This document shows positions 56,197-64,000 of a stretch of DNA of 64,000 nt, piece by piece. Origin of the DNA: an uncultured beta proteobacterium (GTDB lineage: Bacteria > Pseudomonadota > Gammaproteobacteria > Burkholderiales > Burkholderiaceae_C). How positions within the stretch are numbered: position 1 is the stretch's first letter; each line of letters starts with the position of its first letter. A model generated the notes under the pieces. The model saw only the letters and a program-made list of their open reading frames with translations. It made no database searches and had not been told where the DNA came from. The translations under genes and the position numbers were made by a program. The stretch covers positions 1 through 64,000 of the forward strand of contig CAIPZV010000053.1 in assembly GCA_903869595.1 (NCBI GenBank), given 5' to 3'.

Positions 56197-57162
56197 TCAT
56201 TTTTTGCCTCGCACTGACGGATGCCAAAACGCGGCGCGCTTTTCGATAGACACCAGCAGCGCGTACACCGCCGAGCCGGTGACCGCCGCCACCGCCACCG
56301 CCGCCCAGACCAGGCCCATGTTCATGCGCGTAGCCTCGGTGGAGATGCGAAAACCCAGGCCCGAGGTGGGCGAGCCGAAGAATTCGGCCACGATCGCGCC
56401 AATCAGTGCCAGCGTCGCATTGACCTTAAGCGCCGAGATCAGAAAAGGCAGCGCCGTGGGCAGGCGCAGCGACCACAAGGTGCGCCAGTAGCTGGCGGCA
56501 TAGCTGTACATCAGCTCGCGCTCCAGCCGGTCGGCGGCGCGCAGCCCGGCCAGGGTGGACACCAGCATGGGGAAGAAAGTCATCAGCACCACCACCGCCG
56601 CTTTGGAAGGCCATTCAAAACCAAACCACATCACGGCAATCGGCGCCACGCCGACCAGCGGAATCGTGCTGGTGAGCGAGGCCAGCGGCAGCAAGCCGCG
56701 CTGCAAAAAAGGCATGCGGTCGATGGCGACGCCTACACAAAAGCCCAAGCCCGAGCCCAGCACCCAGCCCAGCGCCACGGCGCGCACCACGGTTTGCACA
56801 AAGTCGGTTTGCAGCGTGCCCATGTGTTCGCCAAAAGCGGCGGCGATCAAGCTGGGCGCAGGCAGCAGCACGCGCGGCACGTCTAAAGCAATGGTGAACA
56901 GCTGCCAGAAATACAGCAACCAGCCGCCAAACAGCAGCGCCGATGCACTGGCGTAAATGCGCGGCCCATCGATCGCGGCCAGGCGGCGAATGCCACTGAC
57001 GGCCAGCAAGGCCACCACGATGGTGGCGCCCCAGAAAGCGCCGTCTTTGGGCGTGGCCGGGTCGGCCAGCGAAGACACCAACAAGGCCCATGCGCCGCCG
57101 ATACCGGCCAGCACCACCAGCGCGCTGACGCGCAGATCGGGCGGGGAGTGTTGTGCGTTCAT
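56197..57162 (-). CDS. ABC importer permease, SsuC/TauC-like (second)
   Basis: A 321-residue BPD-type permease. It has three TM helices at the N-terminus, then the standard SsuC core with the EAA-type loop (ELMYSYAASYWRTLWSLRLPTALPFLISALKV). ATG 57162 overlaps the stop of the other permease (ATGA). A longer upstream frame (to 57426) would overlap that gene extensively and is rejected. Confidence 0.88.
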   Translation of the reverse strand: MNAQHSPPDLRVSALVVLAGIGGAWALLVSSLADPATPKDGAFWGATIVVALLAVSGIRRLAAIDGPRIYASASALLFGGWLLYFWQLFTIALDVPRVLLPAPSLIAAAFGEHMGTLQTDFVQTVVRAVALGWVLGSGLGFCVGVAIDRMPFLQRGLLPLASLTSTIPLVGVAPIAVMWFGFEWPSKAAVVVLMTFFPMLVSTLAGLRAADRLERELMYSYAASYWRTLWSLRLPTALPFLISALKVNATLALIGAIVAEFFGSPTSGLGFRISTEATRMNMGLVWAAVAVAAVTGSAVYALLVSIEKRAAFWHPSVRGKK

Positions 57163-58067
57163 ACCTGCCTGCGCTTTCCAAGCACCAGGGCTTCGAGGGC
57201 GCCCATCGCCGCCGTCAGCGCCAGGCCGACAAAGGCCGACATCACCAAGGCCGACCAAATTTGTACGGTTTGCCCGTAGTAACTGCCCGTGAGCAAGCGT
57301 GCGCCCAGACCCGCTTGCGCGCCGGTGGGCAGCTCGGCCACCATGGCGCCAACCAGGCCAGCGGCAATGCCCACGCGCAGCGCGGGAAACAAAAATGGCA
57401 GCGCGGCGGGCAGGCGCAGCATCCACAAAGCTTGCCAGCGCGTGGCGGCGTAGGTGTGCATCATTTCGGTTTCAATCACCTGCGGCGAGCGCAGGCCTTG
57501 CACCATGGCCACCGTGACCGGGAAGAAGCACAAATACATGGCGATCACCGCCTTGGGCGCCACGCCCGAAAAGCCCATGGTGCCCAGAATGACCAACACG
57601 ATAGGCGCAATCGCCAGTACCGGGATGGACTGCGAGGCCACGATCCAGGGCAGCAGCGCTTTGTCCAAGGTGCGCGAATGCACGATGCACACCGACAGCA
57701 CCAAGCCCAGCAGCGTGCCCATTACAAAGCCGACCAAAGTACTTTCCCCGGTCACGGCCACATGAAACAATAAATTGCGTGGCGAGGTGACCGGCCAGTC
57801 CACCAAGCTGCTGTACAAATCCAGCGCCACCTGGTGCGGCGCGGGCAGTACCGGGCGCTGCACCGTCATGGTGGCCGCCACCAGGTCTTGCCAAGTCCAG
57901 GGGCCTTTGGGCTCGAGCACGCGCTCGATGGCGCCGGGCGCGTTCAGATAGACCGTCAGCGCGTACCACAGGGCTAGCGTGAACAGCAGCACCACCGCAA
58001 TCGGCAGGCCTTGCTCGGAAACGCGTTGTCCCCAGGAGGGCGGCGGCGCGCTAATCGTGGTGGCCAT
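57159..58067 (-). CDS. ABC importer permease, SsuC/TauC-like (first)
   Basis: A 302-residue BPD-type permease with the EAA loop EMMHTYAATRWQALWMLRLPAALPFLFPALRV. It overlaps the ATPase gene by 17 nt and the second permease by 4 nt. Two different permeases suggest a heterodimeric membrane core. Confidence 0.9.
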   Translation of the reverse strand: MATTISAPPPSWGQRVSEQGLPIAVVLLFTLALWYALTVYLNAPGAIERVLEPKGPWTWQDLVAATMTVQRPVLPAPHQVALDLYSSLVDWPVTSPRNLLFHVAVTGESTLVGFVMGTLLGLVLSVCIVHSRTLDKALLPWIVASQSIPVLAIAPIVLVILGTMGFSGVAPKAVIAMYLCFFPVTVAMVQGLRSPQVIETEMMHTYAATRWQALWMLRLPAALPFLFPALRVGIAAGLVGAMVAELPTGAQAGLGARLLTGSYYGQTVQIWSALVMSAFVGLALTAAMGALEALVLGKRRQV

Positions 58068-58854
58068 CGGCTAGTGCCTCGCGTACTTGGTGGGCCATGT
58101 CCATAAATTCCGGCGAGTCGCGCAGTCCCAAGTGCCGCTCGTCAGGCAAGGTGGAATCGATGACGCGCACGATGCGCCCGGGCCGGGGCGACATGACCAC
58201 GATGCGGGTGGACAAATACACCGCCTCGGCAATCGAGTGCGTTACAAACACCACAGTGCGCCGCTCGCGTTGCCAGAGTTGTTGCAATTGTTCGTTGAGC
58301 CGGTCACGGGTTATTTCGTCTAGCGCGCCAAAGGGCTCGTCCATCATCAAAATGCGCGGCTCAAATGACAGCGCGCGCGCAATCGAGGCCCGCTGCTGCA
58401 TGCCGCCCGAGAGCTGCCAGGGGTATTTGTTTTCAAAACCCGTGAGGCCCACGCGCTCCAGTTGCTCGCGGGCGATCGCATCACACTGGGCCGCGCTTTT
58501 GCCCTGGATTTGCAAGGGCAGCTTCACATTGCCCAGCACCGTGCGCCAAGCAAACAAGGCGGGCGCTTGAAACACATAGCCATAAGCGCGCGCCAGCCGG
58601 GCTTCGTGCGGCGATACGCCATTGACCTGCACCGTGCCCGAAGTGATGTGCTCCAGGTCCGCAATCACGCGCAAGAGCGTGGTCTTGCCGCAGCCCGAGG
58701 GCCCGATGAGCGAGACAAATTCGCCCGGCGCAATCGTCAGGTCGATATCGGCCAGGGCGTGCACCGGGGCTTGGTGGGGGTTGTAAATCAGGGAGGCCTG
58801 GCGCACTGCTACGGCAGGAACCGAAGCAGGGCTGGGCGCGGGGGATGCGGTCAT
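58051..58854 (-). CDS. ABC importer ATPase, SsuB/TauB-like
   Basis: A 267-residue ATPase with Walker A GPSGCGKT (51-58), signature LSGGMQQRASIARAL, Walker B ILMMDEPFGALDE and switch FVTHSIAEAV. It follows the deaminase gene after 16 nt on the same strand, joining this importer to the deaminase and BMP-type importer. Confidence 0.93.
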   Translation of the reverse strand: MTASPAPSPASVPAVAVRQASLIYNPHQAPVHALADIDLTIAPGEFVSLIGPSGCGKTTLLRVIADLEHITSGTVQVNGVSPHEARLARAYGYVFQAPALFAWRTVLGNVKLPLQIQGKSAAQCDAIAREQLERVGLTGFENKYPWQLSGGMQQRASIARALSFEPRILMMDEPFGALDEITRDRLNEQLQQLWQRERRTVVFVTHSIAEAVYLSTRIVVMSPRPGRIVRVIDSTLPDERHLGLRDSPEFMDMAHQVREALADGHHD

Positions 58855-58870
58855 GTAAAAACAGTCTTAA

Positions 58871-60172
58871 TCAAAAACGCGGAATTGAATCATGCCTGAA
58901 GGCGGTGCTTGCGGGGCGGCCCGGCAGGTGCAAAGTGCTGGTATTTGCGGGGGCTTGGGCAATCAGTGTGCCACGCCGGTAGACGCGCAAGCGGGTAGCG
59001 CGCAGGCGGATGGCTTCTACGGGGTCGCTGGCCTGCAGCAGCACCAGGTCCGCATGGCAACCGGCGGCGATGCCATAGCCTTCCAGGCCCAGCGCGCGCG
59101 CCGGGTGGGTGGTGACGGCTTCAAAGCATTGGGCCATGGCGGCCTGGCTGGTCATCTGGCCTACGTGCAAACCCATGTGGGCCACTTCCAGCATGTCGCC
59201 GCTGCCCAGCGAATACCAGGGGTCCATGGCGCAGTCCTGCCCGAAGGACACGTTCACGCCAGCGGCTAGCAACTCGGGCACCCGCGTCATACCGCGCCGC
59301 TTGGGGTAGCTGTCGTGCCGGCCTTGCAAGGTGATGTTGATCAGCGGGTTGGCCACCACATGCAGTCCGGCTTCGGCGATGAGCGGAATCAGTTTGCTGA
59401 CGTAGTAGTTGTCCATGCTGTGCATCGAGGTGAGGTGCGAACCGGTGACGCGGCCTTGCAGGCCCAGGCGTTGCGTCTCAAAAGCCAGGGTTTCGATGTG
59501 GCGCGAAAGCGGGTCGTCGGACTCGTCGCAATGCATGTCCACGCGCAGGCCGCGCTCGGCGGCCAGTTCGCACAAGAGCTTGACGCTGAGTGCCCCGTCG
59601 GCCATGCTGCGCTCAAAGTGTGGAATGCCGCCGACCACGTCCACGCCTTTGTCCAGCGCACGCTTTAAGGTGTCCATGTGCTCCTGCGGGCCGCTCTTGC
59701 CGCGCAACACGCCGTCTTGCGGAAAGGCCACCAGCTGCAGGTCGATATACGGCGCGACGCGGCGCTTGACTTCCAGCAGCGCATCGACGGCCAAGAGGCG
59801 CGGGTCGCACACATCCACATGCGTGCGGATAGCCAGCAGGCCTTTGCCCACGGCCCAGTCGCAATAGGCCATAGCGCGGCCTACCAGGGCCTCGTGCGTC
59901 AAGTGCGGTTTGAGCTCGCCCCACAGCGCAATGCCTTCGAGCAGCGTGCCCGAGGCATTGACGCGCGGCAGGCCGTAGCTCAGGGTCGCGTCCATATGAA
60001 AGTGCGCATCGATAAACGGCGGGCTGAGCAACTGGCCTTGCGCATCCACGCTCTCGTGGGCGGGGGCTTGCAGGCCGGGCGACACCTCCACGATACGGCC
60101 GTCTTGCACCGCGACCGACATGCCGCTGCGGCCATCGGGCAGGGAGGCGTTGTGGATCAGTAGATCGAGCAT
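58871..60172 (-). CDS. CodA-family amidohydrolase (cytosine deaminase-like)
   Basis: A 433-residue metal-dependent amidohydrolase closely matching E. coli cytosine deaminase. Metal ligands are H57, H59 (DAHFHMD), H214 and D313; E217 (HCDE) and H246 complete catalysis, and Q152 equals the base-binding Gln156. The residue after D313, Asp314 in E. coli and part of substrate recognition, is Cys here (FGQDCAMDPWY), and the preceding His is Gln. It may prefer another pyrimidine, triazine or related base. It starts directly at the stop of the preceding permease. Confidence 0.85.
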   Translation of the reverse strand: MLDLLIHNASLPDGRSGMSVAVQDGRIVEVSPGLQAPAHESVDAQGQLLSPPFIDAHFHMDATLSYGLPRVNASGTLLEGIALWGELKPHLTHEALVGRAMAYCDWAVGKGLLAIRTHVDVCDPRLLAVDALLEVKRRVAPYIDLQLVAFPQDGVLRGKSGPQEHMDTLKRALDKGVDVVGGIPHFERSMADGALSVKLLCELAAERGLRVDMHCDESDDPLSRHIETLAFETQRLGLQGRVTGSHLTSMHSMDNYYVSKLIPLIAEAGLHVVANPLINITLQGRHDSYPKRRGMTRVPELLAAGVNVSFGQDCAMDPWYSLGSGDMLEVAHMGLHVGQMTSQAAMAQCFEAVTTHPARALGLEGYGIAAGCHADLVLLQASDPVEAIRLRATRLRVYRRGTLIAQAPANTSTLHLPGRPASTAFRHDSIPRF

Positions 60173-61096
60173 TTAGCGTTCACCTTTGCGGTAGGGTTTC
60201 ATCAAGGCTTGCGGATAGCTCGCCTTGCGTGCCACCAGCACCAGTGCCAGGATGGACAGCACATAGGGCAGCATCAGGTACATCTGGTAGGGTAGCACCG
60301 CCGCCCCGGATTGCTGCAGGCGCAGTTGCAGCGCATCAAAAAATGCGAACAGCAAGGCGCCCAACAAAGCTTTGCCCGGACGCCAGGAAGCAAACACCAC
60401 CAGCGCCACGCAAATCCAACCGCGCCCGTTGACCATATTGAAGAAAAAAGCGTTAAACGCGGACAGCGTGAGAAAGCAACCGGCCACGCCCATGAAGGCC
60501 GAGCCCAGCACAATCGCGCCGGTGCGCACGCCCACCACCGACACGCCCTGGCCTTCGGCGGCATGCGGGTTCTCGCCCACCATGCGCACCGCCAAACCCA
60601 CCGGTGTGCGGTACAAGACATAAGCCACTATCGGCACCGATACCAAGGCCAGCAGGGTCAGGGGTGTTTGCTCTGAAAGTACCGGTAGCACAAGCCAATC
60701 CATTTCCTGGAAGGGCGTGATGGTCGGCGGTGTGGACACCTTGGGAAAACTGACGCGGTAACCAAAATAACTCAGCGCCGTGGCCAGCAAGGTAATTCCC
60801 AGGCCCGATACATGTTGCGACAGCGCCAGCACCACGGTCAGGAAGGCGTGCAACAAGCCCAGCACCGCGCCAGTGAGCGCCGCCACCAACACACCGCCCC
60901 ACAGGCCGGCGCCAGCATAGACCGCCAGCCAACCGGTAAAGGCCCCGGCGACCATGATGCCCTCGATACCCAAATTCAAGACCCCCGCACGCTCGCACAG
61001 CAGCACGCCCAGCGTGCCCAAAATCAGCGGCGTGGCAATGCGGAGCACCGCCACCCAAAACGCCGGGTTGCTGAGGATGTCTAAAAATTCGCTCAT
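60173..61096 (-). CDS. BMP-type nucleoside ABC importer permease (YufQ-like)
   Basis: A 307-residue permease of the ribose/nucleoside class with ERAGVLNLGIEGIMVAGAF and about eight TM helices. It overlaps the partner permease by 4 nt; its stop is contiguous with the deaminase start codon. Confidence 0.9.
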   Translation of the reverse strand: MSEFLDILSNPAFWVAVLRIATPLILGTLGVLLCERAGVLNLGIEGIMVAGAFTGWLAVYAGAGLWGGVLVAALTGAVLGLLHAFLTVVLALSQHVSGLGITLLATALSYFGYRVSFPKVSTPPTITPFQEMDWLVLPVLSEQTPLTLLALVSVPIVAYVLYRTPVGLAVRMVGENPHAAEGQGVSVVGVRTGAIVLGSAFMGVAGCFLTLSAFNAFFFNMVNGRGWICVALVVFASWRPGKALLGALLFAFFDALQLRLQQSGAAVLPYQMYLMLPYVLSILALVLVARKASYPQALMKPYRKGER

Positions 61097-62154
61097 TTCC
61101 AGCGCACCCGGTACTGGGTAAGCAAGGTGGCGACTAATACTGAGATCAGGGATGCGGCCACGATCACATCGGCAATGAAAGTGGGTACCCCCACGGCCCG
61201 GCTCATGCTGTCTGCGCCTACCAGCATGCCCGCAACAAACACGCTAGCGACCACCACCGCCAGCGGATGCAGCGCCGCCAACATGGCAATGACAATGCCG
61301 CTGTAGCCATAGCCCGGCGACATGTCTAGCGTGAGATAGCTGGTGCGCCCGGCGACCTCGATCGCGCCAGCCAGTCCGGCGAGTGCGCCCGATAGCAGCG
61401 CCACCGCCACCATGGTGCGCGTGACCGGCACCCCGGAAAACGCGGCGGCGCGCGGGTTGGCGCCCAATGCACGGATATCAAAACCCAGCACTGTGTATTT
61501 CATCAAGGCCCACAGCGCTACGGCCAGCGATAGGGCCAACAGCAGCCCGGTATGCACCCGTGTTTGGGGAATGAGTTTGGCCAGTTCCAGTTCCCCCATC
61601 AGCGCCACGCTTTGCGGCCAGCCCATGGCGGTCGGGTCCTTCATCGGGCCGTCCAGCATCAGCGATACCAGCAGCAGCACAATAAAGTTCAGGAGCAGCG
61701 TGGTCACTACCTCGTCCACACCCAGGCGCGCTTTCATGAGCGCAGGCCCCAACAGCAGCAAAGCGCCCGCCAGCGCGGCGGACAGCATCATCAAAACAAA
61801 CAAGAGCATGGGCGGCAGTGGCAGGCCGGTGCCATCGTGCATGCCGCCCACCGCCACCGCCGCCAGTGCGCCGACATAGAGTTGGCCCTCGGCACCGATG
61901 TTGAACAGTCTGGCCTTGAAGGCCACCGTGGCTGCCAGTCCGGTGAGCATGAGCGGAATGGCGCGGGTGAGTGTTTCGCTCAGTGCGAACACCGAGCCAT
62001 AAGCGCCTTGCAGCAGCAGCGCGTAGGTCTGGCCCACCGGCGCCCCGGCCCAACGCACCAGCAGCGCGCTGACCAGCAAAGTGAATGCGACGGCGCCAAT
62101 GGGCGCAAGCACCAAGGCCCACGCCGAACTGTGTTGGCGCTTTTCAAGCCGCAT
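61093..62154 (-). CDS. BMP-type nucleoside ABC importer permease (YufP-like)
   Basis: A 353-residue permease with the FNIGAEGQLYVGAL motif typical of the nucleoside importers, about ten TM helices. It overlaps the ATPase gene by 11 nt and the second permease by 4 nt. Confidence 0.9.
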   Translation of the reverse strand: MRLEKRQHSSAWALVLAPIGAVAFTLLVSALLVRWAGAPVGQTYALLLQGAYGSVFALSETLTRAIPLMLTGLAATVAFKARLFNIGAEGQLYVGALAAVAVGGMHDGTGLPLPPMLLFVLMMLSAALAGALLLLGPALMKARLGVDEVVTTLLLNFIVLLLVSLMLDGPMKDPTAMGWPQSVALMGELELAKLIPQTRVHTGLLLALSLAVALWALMKYTVLGFDIRALGANPRAAAFSGVPVTRTMVAVALLSGALAGLAGAIEVAGRTSYLTLDMSPGYGYSGIVIAMLAALHPLAVVVASVFVAGMLVGADSMSRAVGVPTFIADVIVAASLISVLVATLLTQYRVRWK

Positions 62155-63697
62155 GTGCCATGTCCTCTGCCCCGGCCATAGCCAGACCTATGGATTCACG
62201 GCTCCAATCCAGCGCAGGCTTGGCTTGGCCCATGTGGCCGCCGTGCATCACGGCCACGCGGTCGCCCAGCGTGAGCACTTCATCCAGGTCGTCCGAAATG
62301 AGCAGCACGGCTGCGCCTGCATCGCGCGCAGCGATCAGTTGCGCTTGCACATAGGCGACCGCGCCAATGTCCAAGCCCCAAGTAGGCTGGTGCGCGACGA
62401 TGAGCTTGGGCGTGAAGGCGCGCGTATCTTTATCAACCAGGCTGGCGGGGTGCATCAAGGCGCGCCCCAGTACCAGTTTTTGCATATTGCCCCCGGACAG
62501 CGAACGTGCGGGTGTACCGGGCCCGCCGCCACGCACGTCAAAGCGCGCGATGACGGCTTTGGCATAGGCTTGCGCCGCGCGGCGCTTGACCCAAAACGCG
62601 CGCGAAAAAACCGAGCTGCGCAGGCGCTCAGAGACTGCGTTTTCCCAGACGGGTAAATCGCCAACCAAGCCCACACCGTGGCGGTCTTCAGGAATGCGCG
62701 CCACGCCCAAAGCTACCAGTTGGGAAGGCGCTTGTGGTAGCGGCAGACCCATCAATTCAATGCGCCCCCCCGCAATGCGGCGCGTGCCGCACAGCACCTC
62801 GGCCAGCGCTGCTTGCCCATTGCCCGATATGCCGGCAATGGCCACGATCTCGCCGCTGTGCAGCGTGAGTGAAACGCCATTGAGCCGATCGCGCGCTGGC
62901 GCCGTGCTGACCTGGTGCAGCACGCATACGGCCTGCCCGGTGCGCTGCGACGGTCGGCGTTGCGGTGGGCTGACTTCATGGCCCACCATCCATTGCGCCA
63001 ACTGCGCTTGGGTAGTGTTGCGGGCATCGGCCTGCGCGACCAGCTTGCCCGCGCGCAGCACCGCCACCCGGTCTGAGACGCGCAGCACTTCGGCCAATTT
63101 GTGGCTGATAAAAATAATCGATAGGCCTTGGGCCACCATCTGCCCCAGCACCGCAAACAGCGACTCGCTTTCTTGCGGCGTGAGCACGGCGGTGGGTTCA
63201 TCCAAAATAAGAATGCGTACGCCCCGGTACAGGGCTTTGAGAATTTCCACCCGCTGGCGCTCCCCCACCGACAGCTTGGCAACCAGGGCGTCAGCGTCCA
63301 CCGTCAGGCCAAAACGCTGGGCTACTTCGGCCAGCTTGTCGCGCGCTGCTGCACGGCGCGTGTGCACTTGCCACAGCGATTCGGAGCCCATCATCACGTT
63401 GTCCAGCACGCTGAGGTTGTCCGCCAGCGTGAAGTGCTGGTGCACCATGCCAATGCCTGCGGCCAGCGCCGCTTTGGGGTCACCCGCGGCAAGAGGTTTG
63501 CCAAACACGGTAATGCTGCCAGCATCGGCGGTGTAGTGGCCAAACAATATCGATACCAAGGTGGACTTACCCGCGCCGTTTTCGCCTAAGAGCGCCAAAA
63601 TCTCGCCCGCTTTAAGGTCAAGCGTGATCGCGTCATTGGCGACCAAATCGCCAAAACGTTTGCTGATGTTGGATAAGGAAAGAACGCGGTCGATCAT
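62144..63697 (-). CDS. BMP-type nucleoside ABC importer ATPase (two ABC domains)
   Basis: A 517-residue double ATPase. The first domain is canonical: Walker A GENGAGKS (38-45), LSVGERQRVEILKAL, ILILDEPTAVLTP. The second has a degenerate P-loop (GISGNGQA), as usual in this class, and LSGGNMQKLVLGRAL, followed by an extra segment of about 14 residues (ASLVDKDTRAFTPK) before LIVAHQPTWGLD. Start ATG 63697 is chosen; its GGAG lies within a terminator-like hairpin. Confidence 0.9.
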   Translation of the reverse strand: MIDRVLSLSNISKRFGDLVANDAITLDLKAGEILALLGENGAGKSTLVSILFGHYTADAGSITVFGKPLAAGDPKAALAAGIGMVHQHFTLADNLSVLDNVMMGSESLWQVHTRRAAARDKLAEVAQRFGLTVDADALVAKLSVGERQRVEILKALYRGVRILILDEPTAVLTPQESESLFAVLGQMVAQGLSIIFISHKLAEVLRVSDRVAVLRAGKLVAQADARNTTQAQLAQWMVGHEVSPPQRRPSQRTGQAVCVLHQVSTAPARDRLNGVSLTLHSGEIVAIAGISGNGQAALAEVLCGTRRIAGGRIELMGLPLPQAPSQLVALGVARIPEDRHGVGLVGDLPVWENAVSERLRSSVFSRAFWVKRRAAQAYAKAVIARFDVRGGGPGTPARSLSGGNMQKLVLGRALMHPASLVDKDTRAFTPKLIVAHQPTWGLDIGAVAYVQAQLIAARDAGAAVLLISDDLDEVLTLGDRVAVMHGGHMGQAKPALDWSRESIGLAMAGAEDMAHAA

Positions 63698-63728
63698 AAA
63701 AAAACACACTCCGGGCTGCGGAGTGTGT
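63698..63728 (-). terminator. Intrinsic terminator/attenuator hiding the ATPase ribosome site
   Basis: On the minus strand a 9-bp perfect stem ACACACTCC/GGAGTGTGT with a 7-nt loop is followed directly by seven T and then the ATPase ATG. It should reduce read-through from the receptor gene, a common way to make more receptor than importer. The GGAG Shine-Dalgarno is inside its 3' arm. Confidence 0.8.
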
Positions 63729-63757
63729 CGGGTAGTGCCCTCAAGCGGGTACTTCGC

Positions 63758-64000
63758 TTACTTGGCGGTCGATTTGGGTTGGTTGTCGTCCACCTTCACG
63801 GTGAACTTGCCTTCCGTAATAGCTTTTTCTTTGGCGGCTACTTTGGCCACGATTTCGGCAGGTACTTTTTTCTCAAAAGTTCCCAGCGGCGCCAGGGATG
63901 AACCTTTGTATTTCATCATTGAATACTGGCCATAGTCTTCGGCGGTGAACTTGCCATCTTTTGCCAGTTTGATCGCGCGGTCAGCCGACGGCTCAAAATG
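63758..64000 (-). CDS. BMP family ABC importer receptor (partial, C-terminal end)
   Basis: The last 80 codons of a gene running off the window. It contains DRAIKLAKDGKFTAEDYGQYSMMKYKGSSLAPLG and AITEGKFTVKVDDNQPK, typical of the C-terminus of BMP/PnrA-like nucleoside receptors. It is the first visible gene of the importer set. Confidence 0.82.
   Translation of the reverse strand, partial: HFEPSADRAIKLAKDGKFTAEDYGQYSMMKYKGSSLAPLGTFEKKVPAEIVAKVAAKEKAITEGKFTVKVDDNQPKSTAK

Noticed and set aside
57163..57426. 88-codon upstream extension of the second SsuC-like permease
   Set aside because: It would be read through the other permease gene; the ATGA overlap at 57162 is the natural start and the extension has no permease character.

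Overview
The window looks like chromosome from a beta-proteobacterium of the Burkholderiales, probably Comamonadaceae-like. This is inferred from high GC with GC-rich third positions, a Bug-type solute receptor, a tandem glycine riboswitch before gcvTHP, a Liv-type importer beside a molybdenum hydroxylase, and PhoX. It is gene-dense with many 4-nt ATGA/GTGA overlaps. No tRNA, rRNA, CRISPR array, intact insertion sequence or phage gene was found.

Layout. (1) 78-18422: a peptidase and export block. A secreted M16 zinc peptidase (minus strand) faces a plus-strand run: RND adaptor and pump, a secreted S33 tripeptidyl-aminopeptidase-like enzyme, a NatAB-like ABC exporter, a second ABC ATPase, an ABC permease fused to an M1 aminopeptidase, and a second M16 paralogue. 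(2) 18643-27148: a ureohydrolase, then a one-carbon block: tandem glycine riboswitch, gcvT (TTG start), gcvH, gcvP, 5-formyl-THF cyclo-ligase and fhs, the last with a structured leader that may be a ZTP riboswitch. (3) 27206-28815: an orphan Bug receptor and a GNAT acetyltransferase.

(4) 28910-41378: a divergent TetR regulator and a catabolic operon: NicX-type 2,5-dihydroxypyridine dioxygenase, CoxG-like protein, three-subunit Mo/FeS/FAD hydroxylase, a formamidase-like hydrolase, a complete five-gene Liv-type importer and a NicD-like hydrolase. Together they can import an N-heteroaromatic acid or phenol, hydroxylate it, open the ring and deformylate the product. The usual FAD monooxygenase (NicC), maleamate amidase and maleate isomerase are not in the window. 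(5) 41400-43653 (minus): cobalt-type nitrile hydratase alpha (with an N-terminal His-Asp repeat), beta and activator, preceded by a CBS-domain protein.

(6) 43843-52345: a Cys-containing ArsR regulator, divergent from RND adaptor, RND pump, DUF2892 membrane protein, thioredoxin 2, OsmC and rhodanese, a YgaVP-like thiol/sulfur-stress set. It is followed by a decayed partial duplicate (RND C-terminal half, intact DUF2892, gutted thioredoxin). (7) 52737-54920: PhoX alkaline phosphatase with a strong bidirectional terminator. (8) 55050-64000 (minus): a nine-gene same-strand array. It holds a BMP-type nucleoside importer (receptor gene cut by the window edge), a CodA-family deaminase with an altered base-binding residue, and a second NMT1/SsuA-type importer with two permeases, consistent with pyrimidine or related base scavenging.

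Starts were chosen from Shine-Dalgarno spacing, family N-termini and overlaps. All functions are assigned by recognising motifs in the translated sequence; no database search was run.
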